From the NCBI RefSeq assembly GCF_014803385.1, contig NZ_JACYFC010000001.1, positions 62,001 through 126,000 on the forward strand: a stretch of 64,000 bases of DNA, given 5' to 3'. Of this stretch, positions 18,543 through 27,572 are shown one piece after another. The stretch comes from Marinomonas colpomeniae. GTDB taxonomy: Bacteria; Pseudomonadota; Gammaproteobacteria; Pseudomonadales; Marinomonadaceae. Numbering within the stretch: the first letter of the stretch is position 1; each line of letters starts with the position of its first letter. The translations under genes were made by a program, and so were the position numbers. Below the pieces are notes generated by a model. The model worked only from the letters and a program-made list of their open reading frames with translations, was not told the DNA's origin and ran no database searches.

Positions 18543-18592
18543 GAATACAAAAAAGCCGAATTAGGAAAACCTAATTCGGCTTTTTTGTATTC
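18543..18592. terminator. Long bidirectional terminator between aroQ and pepQ
   Basis: Perfect 23-bp stem (18543-18565 with 18570-18592) and an AAAA loop. A-runs and T-runs inside the stem suit termination in both directions. Confidence 0.93.
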
Positions 18593-18601
18593 AAGTAATC
18601 T

Positions 18602-19891
18602 TTATAGATTATTAAAAGCAATTCGGGTGAGGTTTTCTGGTTGATCGTTTTTTACTACTACGTTGTCTTCAATACGAATCCCACCATAGGGCATGAAGTG
18701 TTCTATCTTGGATAAGTCACAGCCATGATTAGCGATTTCAGCCTTCATTTTTTCTATCAGCATAGGAATAAAATATAACCCCGGTTCTATAGTGATGACC
18801 ATATTTTCTTCTAACGTACGAGTTAAACGTAAAAATGGTGCTTTATCGTCGGGTAGGTTTAACGTGCCTGCTTGATCAATTTGATGCCCACCCACATCGT
18901 GTACTTGTAAGCCCAGTAAATGACCTAATCCATGGGGAAAAAATATCTGAGGGATGCTTTTCGCAAGTTGTTCTTCAACACTTAGAGAACATATTTTGTG
19001 TTCATGTAATAAACCCGCAATACCAATAAGTGCTTCCTGATGTAAATCTCTAAAAGCCAGACCTGATGTAGCGCTTTGACAGAGTGCTTGTTCCATCTTA
19101 TTCATAGTATTAAGCAAAGCATTGAAGTCATCATCATGACGAACAAAAGTACGAGTGATGTCACTGGCGTAGCCATGTTCGCTTGCACCCGCGTCAATTA
19201 AAAGAGTACGAGACGTAGCAGATGACTCAATAGCTTTATGTTCATAATGCAGCACAGCCGCGTGTTCGTTGAGGCCTACAATACCTGGATAAGGTTCTTG
19301 AGCTGCGGTTTGTTGACTCGCTTGTAAAAAAGCCAAGTGAATGTCTAATTCGCTCATGCCTGCCAAAAAAGCTTCTTTCGCGGCAACATGTCCTCTTGCT
19401 CCACGCATACTGGCTTGTCGCATTGCTTGGATCTCGAATGGTGTTTTAACCGCTTTGCTAAAATCGATGTACGCTTTTAAACCGTCATAAGGTGCAATAG
19501 TCGCCAGTGGATTAGGGCCAAGCCAAGCTGTTTTACTTGGTAAGCTCGCAAACCATTTATCTGATTTTTTGGCCAAAGTAATATTCCAGGCCTTTTGCCA
19601 ATCACCACTAGGTACTGGGTTAGATGCGTGCCAAAAATCATCGCGAACAGGCCAAACGAGAGTTGGTTTTTGACCTGCCCTTAGAATAAGGTAAGTTTCT
19701 GCCCCCAGCAGAAATGGTAGCCATTGTTGCGTGCCAGAATAAGCGTGAAAAGGGTGTGTATGGTCATCTTGAAAGTAGTAACTCTTCTCACCAGTAGATA
19801 ACACTATGGCGTCAATGCCAAAGTGGGTCATCGCATTGTTATAACGTGTTGTTAACACCGACAGGTGTTCTTGATAAAGTGCGGTTAGCAT
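18602..19891 (-). CDS. pepQ: Xaa-Pro dipeptidase
   Basis: Dimanganese dipeptidase of 429 aa (E. coli PepQ is 443) splitting X-Pro dipeptides. All metal ligands of the pita-bread fold are visible: Asp in LIDAGASEHGYASDITRTF, His in FFPHGLGHLLGLQVHD, Glu in TIEPGLYF and Glu in GIRIEDNVV. The N-terminal creatinase-like domain fills about 1-160. Isolated gene; the fadBA genes often found beside pepQ are absent. Confidence 0.94.
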   Translation of the reverse strand: MLTALYQEHLSVLTTRYNNAMTHFGIDAIVLSTGEKSYYFQDDHTHPFHAYSGTQQWLPFLLGAETYLILRAGQKPTLVWPVRDDFWHASNPVPSGDWQKAWNITLAKKSDKWFASLPSKTAWLGPNPLATIAPYDGLKAYIDFSKAVKTPFEIQAMRQASMRGARGHVAAKEAFLAGMSELDIHLAFLQASQQTAAQEPYPGIVGLNEHAAVLHYEHKAIESSATSRTLLIDAGASEHGYASDITRTFVRHDDDFNALLNTMNKMEQALCQSATSGLAFRDLHQEALIGIAGLLHEHKICSLSVEEQLAKSIPQIFFPHGLGHLLGLQVHDVGGHQIDQAGTLNLPDDKAPFLRLTRTLEENMVITIEPGLYFIPMLIEKMKAEIANHGCDLSKIEHFMPYGGIRIEDNVVVKNDQPENLTRIAFNNL

Positions 19892-20004
19892 TGTAAAAGG
19901 CTCATGTTAATTGAATGAGGGCGCATTTTTATATCTATTTAGAAGGCGCTTTTTTATAAGAAATATCTGTTTTCAGGATACGCTAAATAAAATTTTTCTT
20001 GTCA

Positions 20005-21033
20005 TTATTTAATAGGTAAACACACTAGAGTAATGTATTTTTTTGAACACTCGACTTGAGCTGGACCCACCTCAAATACTTCAACGCCATAACGGCGGCG
20101 ATTCAACTTCAGATTATGCAGTCTCATGAAACTATAAATAATATGCCATGCTAAAGACAAGTTTTGGTAAGGGCCATAATAGCGTAGTTGTAAGTAGTAA
20201 CCTCGTAGTACGATTCGTTCTGGACAAAGTTCACACGGTGCCAGATTTTGAATTGGAATACCCAATCGACCTGAAAAATCGTGATTAGCTAAATCAACCT
20301 TGTTATACAGTGCAAAACTTGGCCCTGATGGTGGGTTTTCTGGGCCTAATTGGGTAATTAAGTTGTGAAAACCTTGATCCATTTTTTGGGACATAGGTTG
20401 GTTTCTGACTGAAAAAGGGCGAGTGACAGCATCTACGTTGTCTAAGCGAGTCTGAGGGAGCCATTCAAAAACTGGTTTATGATATTCACAATCGGAGTTT
20501 TGGTTGTACTTGGCTAAATAGGCCAGTAGCTTTAATAGAGCAAGTTCTATGTCTTTATTTGCCCTCATTGCATAATCATCACGTCTCCAGCGTTTAAGAA
20601 ATGGCAGTTTTCCTGTTAACTGAATCGTGATGAGGGTCTGTTTTTTTTGTTTGGCAAGACCAATATTAAAATGTAAGTCGTTTGGGTAAAAAGCGGGTGC
20701 ATTTAATAATGTATGAAAGTAGCGCTCGCTCGAATTGGCGGGTTCTAAAGTAATATGGCCTGTTTTAATGAGAGGACTCTGCCATATTAAACGGGAAGGC
20801 AAATCAGACGTCGATCCAGTATTCAGATATTCATAGGTGATATCAGCATCATTATCAAAAATAAGCCAAGGTAACCAATTTTGCCAATGGGTTAAGTTGC
20901 TTAAATCTTTCGACAAAAGCTCAATAGGTACATCAATGGTTGAATTGTATCGACAAAAAAAACGATCTTTAAATAAGATTAGATATAATAATGAAGCAAT
21001 AGAAACTGTGATTAAGAGTAATATAACTACCAT
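20005..21033 (-). CDS. Membrane-anchored SRPBCC / GyrI-like effector-binding protein
   Basis: A 342-aa protein with one N-terminal membrane helix (about 2-20). A polyketide-cyclase (SRPBCC) domain follows (about 30-150, with WQNWLPWLIF as in the family's W-P-W start). The C-terminal half resembles GyrI/AraC effector-binding domains (GYYLQLRYYGPYQNLSLAWHII). This two-domain arrangement is seen in many proteobacterial proteins annotated as SRPBCC family or transcription activator effector-binding. The ligand is unknown. AAGGA precedes ATG 21033. Confidence 0.75.
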   Translation of the reverse strand: MVVILLLITVSIASLLYLILFKDRFFCRYNSTIDVPIELLSKDLSNLTHWQNWLPWLIFDNDADITYEYLNTGSTSDLPSRLIWQSPLIKTGHITLEPANSSERYFHTLLNAPAFYPNDLHFNIGLAKQKKQTLITIQLTGKLPFLKRWRRDDYAMRANKDIELALLKLLAYLAKYNQNSDCEYHKPVFEWLPQTRLDNVDAVTRPFSVRNQPMSQKMDQGFHNLITQLGPENPPSGPSFALYNKVDLANHDFSGRLGIPIQNLAPCELCPERIVLRGYYLQLRYYGPYQNLSLAWHIIYSFMRLHNLKLNRRRYGVEVFEVGPAQVECSKKYITLVCLPIK

Positions 21034-21195
21034 GTTATTTTTCCTTCATCTGCAATGTATTGAGAAGTAAATACATTTTTCTGAATTCTCCCTAAAACCA
21101 TAGGGATAATATTACTTTCCACAGCATAGTGTTTAATGTGACTCTTTGGCAAGAGCGTGTTTATTATACAATCAATATTTATGAGGGAGGTTAAA

Positions 21196-21852
21196 GTGAA
21201 ATCGATATTAGTATGGGATTGTCCAGTACGAATAAGTCATTGGCTTATGGTACTTTTATTTACAGGTTTGATTTTAACTGGCAAGTCTAATGATGATTAC
21301 ATGCAATATCACTTCTATATGGGATATGGGCTATCAGCCGTTATTTTTTTTCGGATACTGTATGGTTTTTTTGGGTCTCGTTATGCTCTTTTTCAGCAAT
21401 TTATTAGAAGTCCTAAGCATACTTTAAATTACATTAAATCTTTTTTATCGGGCCGTCCTAAACCCTATTTAGGGCATAACCCTTTAGGCGCTTTAATGAC
21501 TGTTGCCTTACTTCTAGTCTTGAGTGCTCAGTGGGTAACAGGGCTTTTTAATAGTGATGATGTCTTTTGGTATGGGCCTTTTAATTCATTGGTGTCTGAA
21601 GATGTTATTCGCCAATTAACTTATGTGCATGGGCTTTTACCAGATTGGTTATTAGGTTTGGTTGGCGTGCATATTGTTGCGGTTTTGTATCATGAGATCT
21701 GTTTGAAAGAAGGCCTCATTAATTCAATGGTTCATGGACGAAAAGCGCACGATACTAGAGCAACTGATATTAAAACACCACGCTGGGGTGTTATATTCTC
21801 TTTACTAATGGGGTTGTCTTGGTTAGCAGCATTATGGATGATGGATATTTAA
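21196..21852 (+). CDS. Cytochrome b561 family protein
   Basis: Four-helix inner membrane diheme b-type cytochrome of 218 aa, probably moving electrons between quinone and a periplasmic partner. The start WDCPVRISHW carries the first heme His, and further His occur in YMQYHFYMGYG, in LTYVHGLLPDW and in VGVHIVAVLYHE. GTG 21196 is chosen because GAGGGAGG at 21183-21190 is at the right spacing and the family starts just before VWD. The in-frame ATG 21181 would overlap that site. No soluble cytochrome or dehydrogenase partner is adjacent. Confidence 0.86.
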   Translation: MKSILVWDCPVRISHWLMVLLFTGLILTGKSNDDYMQYHFYMGYGLSAVIFFRILYGFFGSRYALFQQFIRSPKHTLNYIKSFLSGRPKPYLGHNPLGALMTVALLLVLSAQWVTGLFNSDDVFWYGPFNSLVSEDVIRQLTYVHGLLPDWLLGLVGVHIVAVLYHEICLKEGLINSMVHGRKAHDTRATDIKTPRWGVIFSLLMGLSWLAALWMMDI

Positions 21853-21858
21853 GATCCT

Positions 21859-21902
21859 TAGATATTTTGTATCTCAATGATGCTATCGATACAAAATATC
21901 TA
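21859..21902. repeat. Perfect 15-bp inverted repeat between convergent genes
   Basis: Arms 21859-21873 and 21888-21902, loop 14 nt, between the cytochrome b561 and cupin stops. AT-rich. A T6 run follows on the plus strand after nine bases. Possible terminator for the plus-strand gene. Confidence 0.55.
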
Positions 21903-21921
21903 GGAAGCAAAGATTTTTTAA

Positions 21922-22497
21922 TTAGCGAGAAGGTATACCTTTACTAGATTCTGGTGCTGCATTTGTTGTCGTAACACCATCAATTAATACAAATGCAATT
22001 ACACAAGGCACAGTACCTTTATTACTCCAAGCATGGTTGGTGCCTCGCTGTACTACAACATCTCCAGCCTTTAAAAGCACATCTTCTTCGTCCATCAACA
22101 TATAAATCTCGCCTGATAAAATAACCGCATAATCCAGTGAATCAGTACGGTGCATAAATGGATGTCGAGCACCTTCAACGATATTCGCACCAGCACCCAT
22201 TTCTGCGAATGCGCTAGGGCCATCTAGTTTTGCTAATACTTCAGGGTTTTCTGGTAAAAATTCAACGCAACGAAAAGCGCTTCCATGAGTTGGTGGATGT
22301 AAGATAAATGGCCCTTTACAGGTTTCCACATCACCATCGTATTCTGCTGGCGTACTGTCTGATAACCAGAAGTTAGTTAAAGTAACGCCAGGGCGATTTG
22401 GTCGTTGTAAAATGTGTTCTGCATATTGGTCCGATTCTACACAAGCAACACCATTGCTGTCGTGTCCAGTAACTACGCGTCTAAATTTCTGAGTCAT
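21922..22497 (-). CDS. Cupin domain-containing protein
   Basis: A 191-aa protein with a C-terminal cupin barrel. HPFMHRTDSLDYAVILSGEIYM (shown here as two parts, HPFMHRTD and DYAVILSGE) carries the first cupin motif, and GDVVVQRGTNHAWSN the second with its His. The first motif has His in PFMHRTD, so a metal site is possible. It lies 12 nt after the TRAP permease on the same strand, so it is probably translated from the same mRNA. It may act on or sense the transported compound. No exact function is recognisable. Confidence 0.82.
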   Translation of the reverse strand: MTQKFRRVVTGHDSNGVACVESDQYAEHILQRPNRPGVTLTNFWLSDSTPAEYDGDVETCKGPFILHPPTHGSAFRCVEFLPENPEVLAKLDGPSAFAEMGAGANIVEGARHPFMHRTDSLDYAVILSGEIYMLMDEEDVLLKAGDVVVQRGTNHAWSNKGTVPCVIAFVLIDGVTTTNAAPESSKGIPSR

Positions 22498-22509
22498 TTT
22501 AAAGGCTCC

Positions 22510-24408
22510 TTATAATGACAGTTTAGGAATGTTTTTTTGTTTATATTTTTCAAGTAATACCAGAATTAATAAGGTACTTAGTCCTATTAATGCTGGTATG
22601 ACACCTTGAAATAACAGAAGGGTTCCAGTGATAAAAAAAGCAAATCGCATTAATGTATTGATTGGTTGATACAAGCAGCCAATCACGGCTACAGATATGC
22701 AAATTATGCCTAAAACACCAGTGATGGCGGCGACAATGCCACCAAAGAAGCTTCCGCTTAGTAACAGCGCAGGAGAGAAACAAAAAGCAAACGGTAAGAT
22801 GAAACTATTTAAGCCATAAGATGCCGCAGTCCAACCGACCTTATTAATATCTGCTCCAGCAATGCCACCAGCCACATAAGATGCTAGAGCGACGGGTGGT
22901 GTGATAGTGGAAATACAACCAAAGTAGAAAACAAAGAAATGAGCCGTCAGAACAGGTACGCCTAAATTTACCAACGCTGGTGCAATAACTGTCGCCAAGA
23001 TAAGGTAGGCTGCGGTTGTAGGTAGCCCCATACCTAATATGATGGAAGTGATCATTGTGAAAAATAGCGCTAAAGGAAGATAGCCATTTGAAGCAATGTC
23101 TATCAGTAATGCAATTTTTGAACCTAATCCAGTGACTCCTAAAATACCAGAAATTATGCCAGCAGCGGCACAAGCGGCAGAAATAGTAATTACGCTTTTA
23201 GCGCCATCACTAATACCAGTGGCAAGTTTAGATAAAAACACCATGTCGATTTTTTTGCGTTTTAAAATATCTAGTCCTAATAAAACTACCATTGCCCACA
23301 TGGATGCTTTGAAAGGTGAGTAACCAACTAACATTAATCCGATAAGCGTCATGAAAGTCGCAATGAAAGGTAGACCTTCAAGTAAAAGCACCGACAATGG
23401 CTTGTCTTCTTCTACGTTTAGCTTTGAAGTTTTAGGTTGGATGCCAGACTTAACTGCTTGTAAATGAACCATGGCAAAAATGGCAACAAAGAATAGTATT
23501 GCTGGTAACAGGGCCGTGGTCATTACTTCTGTATAAGGCACACCGACAATTTCCGCCATAATAAATGCAGCGGCGCCCATAACAGGTGGCATTAACTGCC
23601 CACCAGTAGACGCAACAGCCTCAATAGCACCTGCTTGATGAGGCTCGTAACCTTCACGTTTCATGATAGGAATTGTCACAGTGCCTGTTACCGCTACATT
23701 ACCAGCCGCAGAGCCAGAAACCATACCAATAAGAGTTGAGAAAATAACTGCAGATTTTGCACTTGCTGCACGTAAACCACGAGTAAAGCGCATAGACACT
23801 TGGAAGAAAAAGTCTCCAGCCCCAAAGCCTGATAACAAAGCACCAAAAATAGTAAATACAATAATATAAGTCGCTGCTACGCCAATAGGAATGCCATATA
23901 CGCCTTGAGTATTGGTTGTTAGAAACGTCACGATACGTTCAAAACTGTAACCTCTACTATTTAATACTCCGGGTAAATAACTGCTGATAAACGGGTAAGA
24001 GAAGAAGACGAAGGTAATGCCTGCCAGAACGGTACCGACGCCTCGTCTAGCGGCTTCAAATACTAATACTAAGATTACAATACCAGCGTAGAAGTCCATC
24101 GGCTCGACCATACCACCACTAAAGGCAATAGGTTTCCAACGCATTAGCATCCAGTAACCGGAGGCTAATGTCATCAGAATGAGTACTGTAGACAGGGCTG
24201 TATTTATTTTTGTACCAGCGAGCTTTTTAGAAAACGGCTTCAGCCCAAATAGGAGAGACAAAGCAAAACTCAGGTGTATTAATCGCATGCTCATCGTAGA
24301 GATGGAAAAAAGGCCCGAAATCACGGCTAAATGAAACAGACCAAATAGCAGTGCAATGGCAGATAAACTGTATTTATTCAAAGAGCCATACAGGCCATTT
24401 TGATTCAT
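22510..24408 (-). CDS. TRAP transporter fused permease (DctQM-type, TAXI system)
   Basis: A 632-aa membrane protein joining the small (about four helices, residues 15-150) and large (DctM-like) TRAP permease subunits. Motifs of the large subunit are clear: [34 protein letters not shown] and LGMGLPTTAAYL. It uses a sodium or proton gradient to import the ligand delivered by the TAXI binding protein encoded 112 nt upstream. The fused form is characteristic of TAXI systems. The substrate is unknown; C4-dicarboxylates or glutamate-like acids are common. Confidence 0.94.
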   Translation of the reverse strand: MNQNGLYGSLNKYSLSAIALLFGLFHLAVISGLFSISTMSMRLIHLSFALSLLFGLKPFSKKLAGTKINTALSTVLILMTLASGYWMLMRWKPIAFSGGMVEPMDFYAGIVILVLVFEAARRGVGTVLAGITFVFFSYPFISSYLPGVLNSRGYSFERIVTFLTTNTQGVYGIPIGVAATYIIVFTIFGALLSGFGAGDFFFQVSMRFTRGLRAASAKSAVIFSTLIGMVSGSAAGNVAVTGTVTIPIMKREGYEPHQAGAIEAVASTGGQLMPPVMGAAAFIMAEIVGVPYTEVMTTALLPAILFFVAIFAMVHLQAVKSGIQPKTSKLNVEEDKPLSVLLLEGLPFIATFMTLIGLMLVGYSPFKASMWAMVVLLGLDILKRKKIDMVFLSKLATGISDGAKSVITISAACAAAGIISGILGVTGLGSKIALLIDIASNGYLPLALFFTMITSIILGMGLPTTAAYLILATVIAPALVNLGVPVLTAHFFVFYFGCISTITPPVALASYVAGGIAGADINKVGWTAASYGLNSFILPFAFCFSPALLLSGSFFGGIVAAITGVLGIICISVAVIGCLYQPINTLMRFAFFITGTLLLFQGVIPALIGLSTLLILVLLEKYKQKNIPKLSL

Positions 24409-24520
24409 TAGATTCTCCTATCATGATATTGCTAAAAACGTTGCTAAATCTCACTAACTCATAAAAGTTAGTGGATATAGTTGCGTTTTCTTACGTTATA
24501 AATCGCGTGAGCTAAAATTA

Positions 24521-25447
24521 TTAGCGTGATTCGAAATAACGTTTAGCACCAGGATGTAATGGGATAGAAAGATCTAAGGACATTAAAGGATCAATCTGTT
24601 TTGCATTGGCATTTTGAGCTGAGAATTCATCAAGGTGGTCGAAAACAGAGTGGAGAATGTCTTCTACAATTTCAGAAGAGGTTGAATTTGCGACGATCAG
24701 CATGTTGTTCACACCAATCGCAAGGCCCGCAGACTCTGTACCATAAACTTCTTTCGGAATTAAAACACCACGATAAACAGAATTTGCTTCAAGGGCTTTT
24801 TCTAACATGCCATCTGAGAAAGTAATAAAAGCTAAATCGTTAGATGCGGCAGCTTGCATTACCGCGCCTGCAGGATAGCCTGATAAGGCAAATGCAGCAT
24901 CGATAGCACCATCCGATAATTGGCTGAAACCATCAGAGTAAGATAAGAAGCTAGGTGTCATATCGTCTAAAGACATATCATGAAGAGATAATAAAAAATT
25001 TAGAAAGCTTAGAGTGCCACCACCAGCTGGGCCTACCGCAACTCTTTTTCCTTTTAGGTCTTCAATCGTTTTAATATCACTGCCTTTCATAACAACCATG
25101 TGTAATACACTTGGATGCAATGCGGCAATAGCGCTCATTTCAATTGGGCCAGATTTATAAGGACCAACACCTTTGATAGCAAGTGCGGCTAAATTGTTAT
25201 TTGTAATAGCGATATCAACCTCACCAGAACCAAGTAAGCGAGGGTTTTGTACTGACCCTCCGGTGACAACCGGAATCATCATCGAGCCTTGTGTCCCATA
25301 TTTATTAACGAGATTTGAAATGGTTTGCCCCATTGGGTAAAACGCCCCGCCTAAACTGGCTGTACCGACTCTTAACTCGGCGGCTTGAGCAAGTAATGCG
25401 TTGGTCATTATGAGACATATTGCGGCTGCTTTTATGAACTTAGTCAT
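24521..25447 (-). CDS. TAXI family TRAP solute-binding protein
   Basis: Periplasmic receptor of 308 aa with a Sec signal peptide (residues 1-22, cleavage near AQA-A). The mature start LRVGTASLGGAFYPMG is the TAXI-family ligand loop. VAVGPAGGGTLSFL and DAAFALSGYPAGAV are also typical. It is the first gene of the TAXI receptor, fused permease and cupin unit. An 18-bp palindrome lies 132 nt before its start. Confidence 0.93.
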   Translation of the reverse strand: MTKFIKAAAICLIMTNALLAQAAELRVGTASLGGAFYPMGQTISNLVNKYGTQGSMMIPVVTGGSVQNPRLLGSGEVDIAITNNNLAALAIKGVGPYKSGPIEMSAIAALHPSVLHMVVMKGSDIKTIEDLKGKRVAVGPAGGGTLSFLNFLLSLHDMSLDDMTPSFLSYSDGFSQLSDGAIDAAFALSGYPAGAVMQAAASNDLAFITFSDGMLEKALEANSVYRGVLIPKEVYGTESAGLAIGVNNMLIVANSTSSEIVEDILHSVFDHLDEFSAQNANAKQIDPLMSLDLSIPLHPGAKRYFESR

Positions 25448-25578
25448 CTGATCTATCCTCTTTAAGCTGATGCTTATTTATTATTTTTGTTTTCATAGTG
25501 CTTATTTTAGCTAGCTGATTTCTGATGATTCTTTAAAGAAGTACCTCTTAATAAAATGTATATTTTTAAATATATAAC

Positions 25579-25596
25579 TAAAATAACGTTATTTTA
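25579..25596. promoter_or_regulatory. Perfect 18-bp palindrome upstream of TAXI/TRAP operon
   Basis: TAAAATAACGTTATTTTA is self-complementary over all 18 bases. It lies 132 nt before the TAXI start codon in an AT-rich promoter region, as expected for a dimeric repressor or activator site. The regulator is not identifiable here. Confidence 0.5.
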
Positions 25597-25875
25597 TAAA
25601 AAATCAATAAAAAAACTATATTTTACATTTCGGTTAAACCCTTTTTAAACAAATTTAAGGTGATTCGTGGCTGTAGGAACGCTTAAAAACTAAAAAGCGT
25701 TTTTATTAACGTGTCATCGTGATTTATGGGGGTGATGCTTAAATTTTAGAAAGGAGATTACAAAGAGCTTAAATATGCTTAGCTTACTACTAGAAAGCCT
25801 TTGGTAAGCCAGCGGTATAGTGAAAGATTAAAATGAAGTGAGAGAAGAGTATTGAGTTAATTAAGACAGAAAAAG

Positions 25876-25908
25876 AAACGACTCAAACATAGAAGGAATG
25901 AGTCGTTT
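25876..25908 (-). terminator. Terminator of nitroreductase A
   Basis: Perfect 10-bp stem (25876-25885 with 25899-25908), 13-nt loop, and a T-rich run on the minus strand. It begins directly after the nitroreductase stop. Confidence 0.82.
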
Positions 25909-25913
25909 AGAAC

Positions 25914-26570
25914 TTATATAACAGTGAGAACGTCTTTTAAATCATGGCGGTACTTTGGTAATGCCGCGTTATAGTCAGACTCAGGCTCGTTGTAACCAAT
26001 CGCCAGTGCAACGTCACATTGGTAACCTTCTAGTTCTTCTTTGAAAATTTCTCCAACGAGCTCTGCATCTATTCCTTCCATCGCGGTGGAACCAATATTC
26101 AAGCGAGCCATAACATGCATAGCGTTACCAAATGCGATGTAAGTTTGTGCTTTTGTCCAAGCCTCTGTGTTGCCATTTGCATCTGTGTTCATTTCAGCAA
26201 AAGCAAATGAACCGAAAGCTTGCTCTCTATTTTCTGGTTGCACACGGCCGATTTTAATACTGTTATCGACGATTTTTGAAAAATCGTCACGGCTATAGTG
26301 GGTTTTGTGTGCAAATAAAATAATATGTGACGCGGCTTTTGCATGTTTTTTATTAAACTCGAACTTGTTTGCAAAGGTATCTTCAAAACGTTGTTTTGCT
26401 GCATCACTTTCAATCACAACAAATTTCCATGGTTGAGAGTTGATAGAAGAAGGCGATAAGCGTAACGCTTCATAGATAATAGTTAAGTCTTCCTTAGAAA
26501 CTTTTTTAGCAGCATCATAATGCTTTACTGTATGGCGTTTTTCTAAATCAGCGATGATGTGGTGTGACAC
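25914..26570 (-). CDS. Nitroreductase, NfsB-like (paralogue A)
   Basis: FMN-dependent NAD(P)H nitroreductase of 218 aa, probably cytoplasmic and dimeric. The N-terminal FMN phosphate-binding KRHTVKHYD, the SPSSINSQPWKF motif, and the later LNIGSTAMEGID and ALAIGY segments are typical of NfsB. GTG 26570 is preferred to ATG 26582: GGAG then sits at proper spacing, and the start aligns with the ATG of paralogue B, giving both proteins 218 aa. It is a tandem duplicate of the next gene, same strand, but with its own terminator. Confidence 0.92.
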   Translation of the reverse strand: MSHHIIADLEKRHTVKHYDAAKKVSKEDLTIIYEALRLSPSSINSQPWKFVVIESDAAKQRFEDTFANKFEFNKKHAKAASHIILFAHKTHYSRDDFSKIVDNSIKIGRVQPENREQAFGSFAFAEMNTDANGNTEAWTKAQTYIAFGNAMHVMARLNIGSTAMEGIDAELVGEIFKEELEGYQCDVALAIGYNEPESDYNAALPKYRHDLKDVLTVI

Positions 26571-26693
26571 TTTCGTCTCCATAAAAAATAATTAAACGCC
26601 GGCTGTCCGCCGAACTGAATAGCGCCATATTAACGGCTTTTTTATGAAATGAAAAATGGAGTAGTTATTGTCTTTTTTGTTTTATTAGGTAAA

Positions 26694-26725
26694 AAAGAGC
26701 AATCTACTTTCATAGTTTGCTCTTT
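26694..26725 (-). terminator. Terminator of nitroreductase B
   Basis: 9-bp stem (26694-26702 with 26717-26725), 14-nt loop, followed on the minus strand by six T. It lies 35 nt after the paralogue B stop and separates the two duplicates. Confidence 0.82.
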
Positions 26726-26759
26726 GATTTGTCGATACTAAACAGAACTGTTCTGCTAT

Positions 26760-27416
26760 TTACAGAACAGTAATGATGTCATTTTTTACTAGGCGAGATT
26801 TTGGCATGGCTGCGTTGTAGTCAGATACAGGGTCGTTGTAACCCATTGCAAGTGCAACATCACATTGGTAACCAGCAAGCTCTTCTGAGAAAAGTTCACT
26901 AATTAATTCTGCATCTACGCCTTCCATTGGTGTAGATGAAATATTAAGACGAGCTAATGCATGCATGGTATTACCAAGTGCTATGTAGGTTTGTGCTTTT
27001 GTCCAAGCTGCGTTGTTACCTGTTTCGTCTGTATTCATATCAACGAAGGCAAAAGCACCAAATGCTTGTTCTTTATCTTCAGGCTTAGTGCGGCCTATTT
27101 CTATATCTCTGTCGATGACTTTACCGTAGTCGGCGCGTGAGTAATGCGTTTTGTGAGCGAATAAAATCACGTGTGACGCCGCTTTAGCATGTTTTTGATT
27201 GAACTGAAATTTATTCGCAAAAGTGTCTTCAAAAGATTGTTTTGCTTTACTGCTCTCAATGATGATGAACTTCCAAGGTTGAGAATTTATAGAAGAAGGC
27301 GATAAACGTAATGTTTCATAGATAACATCTAAGTCTTCTTTTGAGATAGTTTTAGACTCGTCGTAATGCTTTACCGTATGGCGTTTTTCTAAATCAGTAA
27401 TAATTGAGTGTGACAT
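26760..27416 (-). CDS. Nitroreductase, NfsB-like (paralogue B)
   Basis: A 218-aa FMN nitroreductase that aligns without gaps to paralogue A, at roughly 70% identity by eye. It shares KRHTVKHYD, SPSSINSQPWKF and GYQCDVALA. ATG 27416 follows GGAGACAAAAC, the same leader as paralogue A. The divergent LysR gene starts 157 nt away and is the likely regulator. Such enzymes reduce quinones, nitro compounds or enones; the substrate is not readable. Confidence 0.93.
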   Translation of the reverse strand: MSHSIITDLEKRHTVKHYDESKTISKEDLDVIYETLRLSPSSINSQPWKFIIIESSKAKQSFEDTFANKFQFNQKHAKAASHVILFAHKTHYSRADYGKVIDRDIEIGRTKPEDKEQAFGAFAFVDMNTDETGNNAAWTKAQTYIALGNTMHALARLNISSTPMEGVDAELISELFSEELAGYQCDVALAMGYNDPVSDYNAAMPKSRLVKNDIITVL

Positions 27417-27517
27417 GTTTTGTCTCCATAAAAAGTGCAATATCGGTGCTTCACCGAATCTGATGTCGCTATATTAACCGTGTTTTTTAAAATGAAATAC
27501 GGTGTTAATATTGAATT

Positions 27518-27540
27518 ATTATCAAAAAATATTTGATAAT
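27518..27540. promoter_or_regulatory. 23-bp inverted repeat, candidate LysR operator
   Basis: ATTATCAAA at 27518-27526 and TTTGATAAT at 27532-27540 form perfect 9-bp arms around 5 nt. The site lies 33 nt upstream of the lysR ATG in the gap shared with the divergent nitroreductase gene, the classic place for a LysR regulator-binding site. Confidence 0.65.
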
Positions 27541-27572
27541 TGTGTCATGATTACCTTTTATTGGAGCCGTAT

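Larger units (their letters stand above)
25448..25913. other. 466-bp AT-rich gap between the TAXI unit and the nitroreductases
   Basis: No credible protein gene is visible. It holds an 18-bp palindrome (25579-25596), a terminator-like hairpin facing the plus strand (25678-25684 with 25695-25701, then TTTT) and the terminator of the nitroreductase gene (25876-25908). The promoter of the TAXI operon must lie in the first 150 bases. Confidence 0.6.

Noticed and set aside
22550-23173. Alternative minus-strand frames inside the TRAP permease gene
   Set aside because: Cys/His/Trp-rich translations are the shadow of a hydrophobic protein in another frame.
25739-25810. Tiny peptide frame after AAGGAG near 25752
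   Set aside because: Only about ten codons, with spacing of nearly 20 nt to the ATG; no support.
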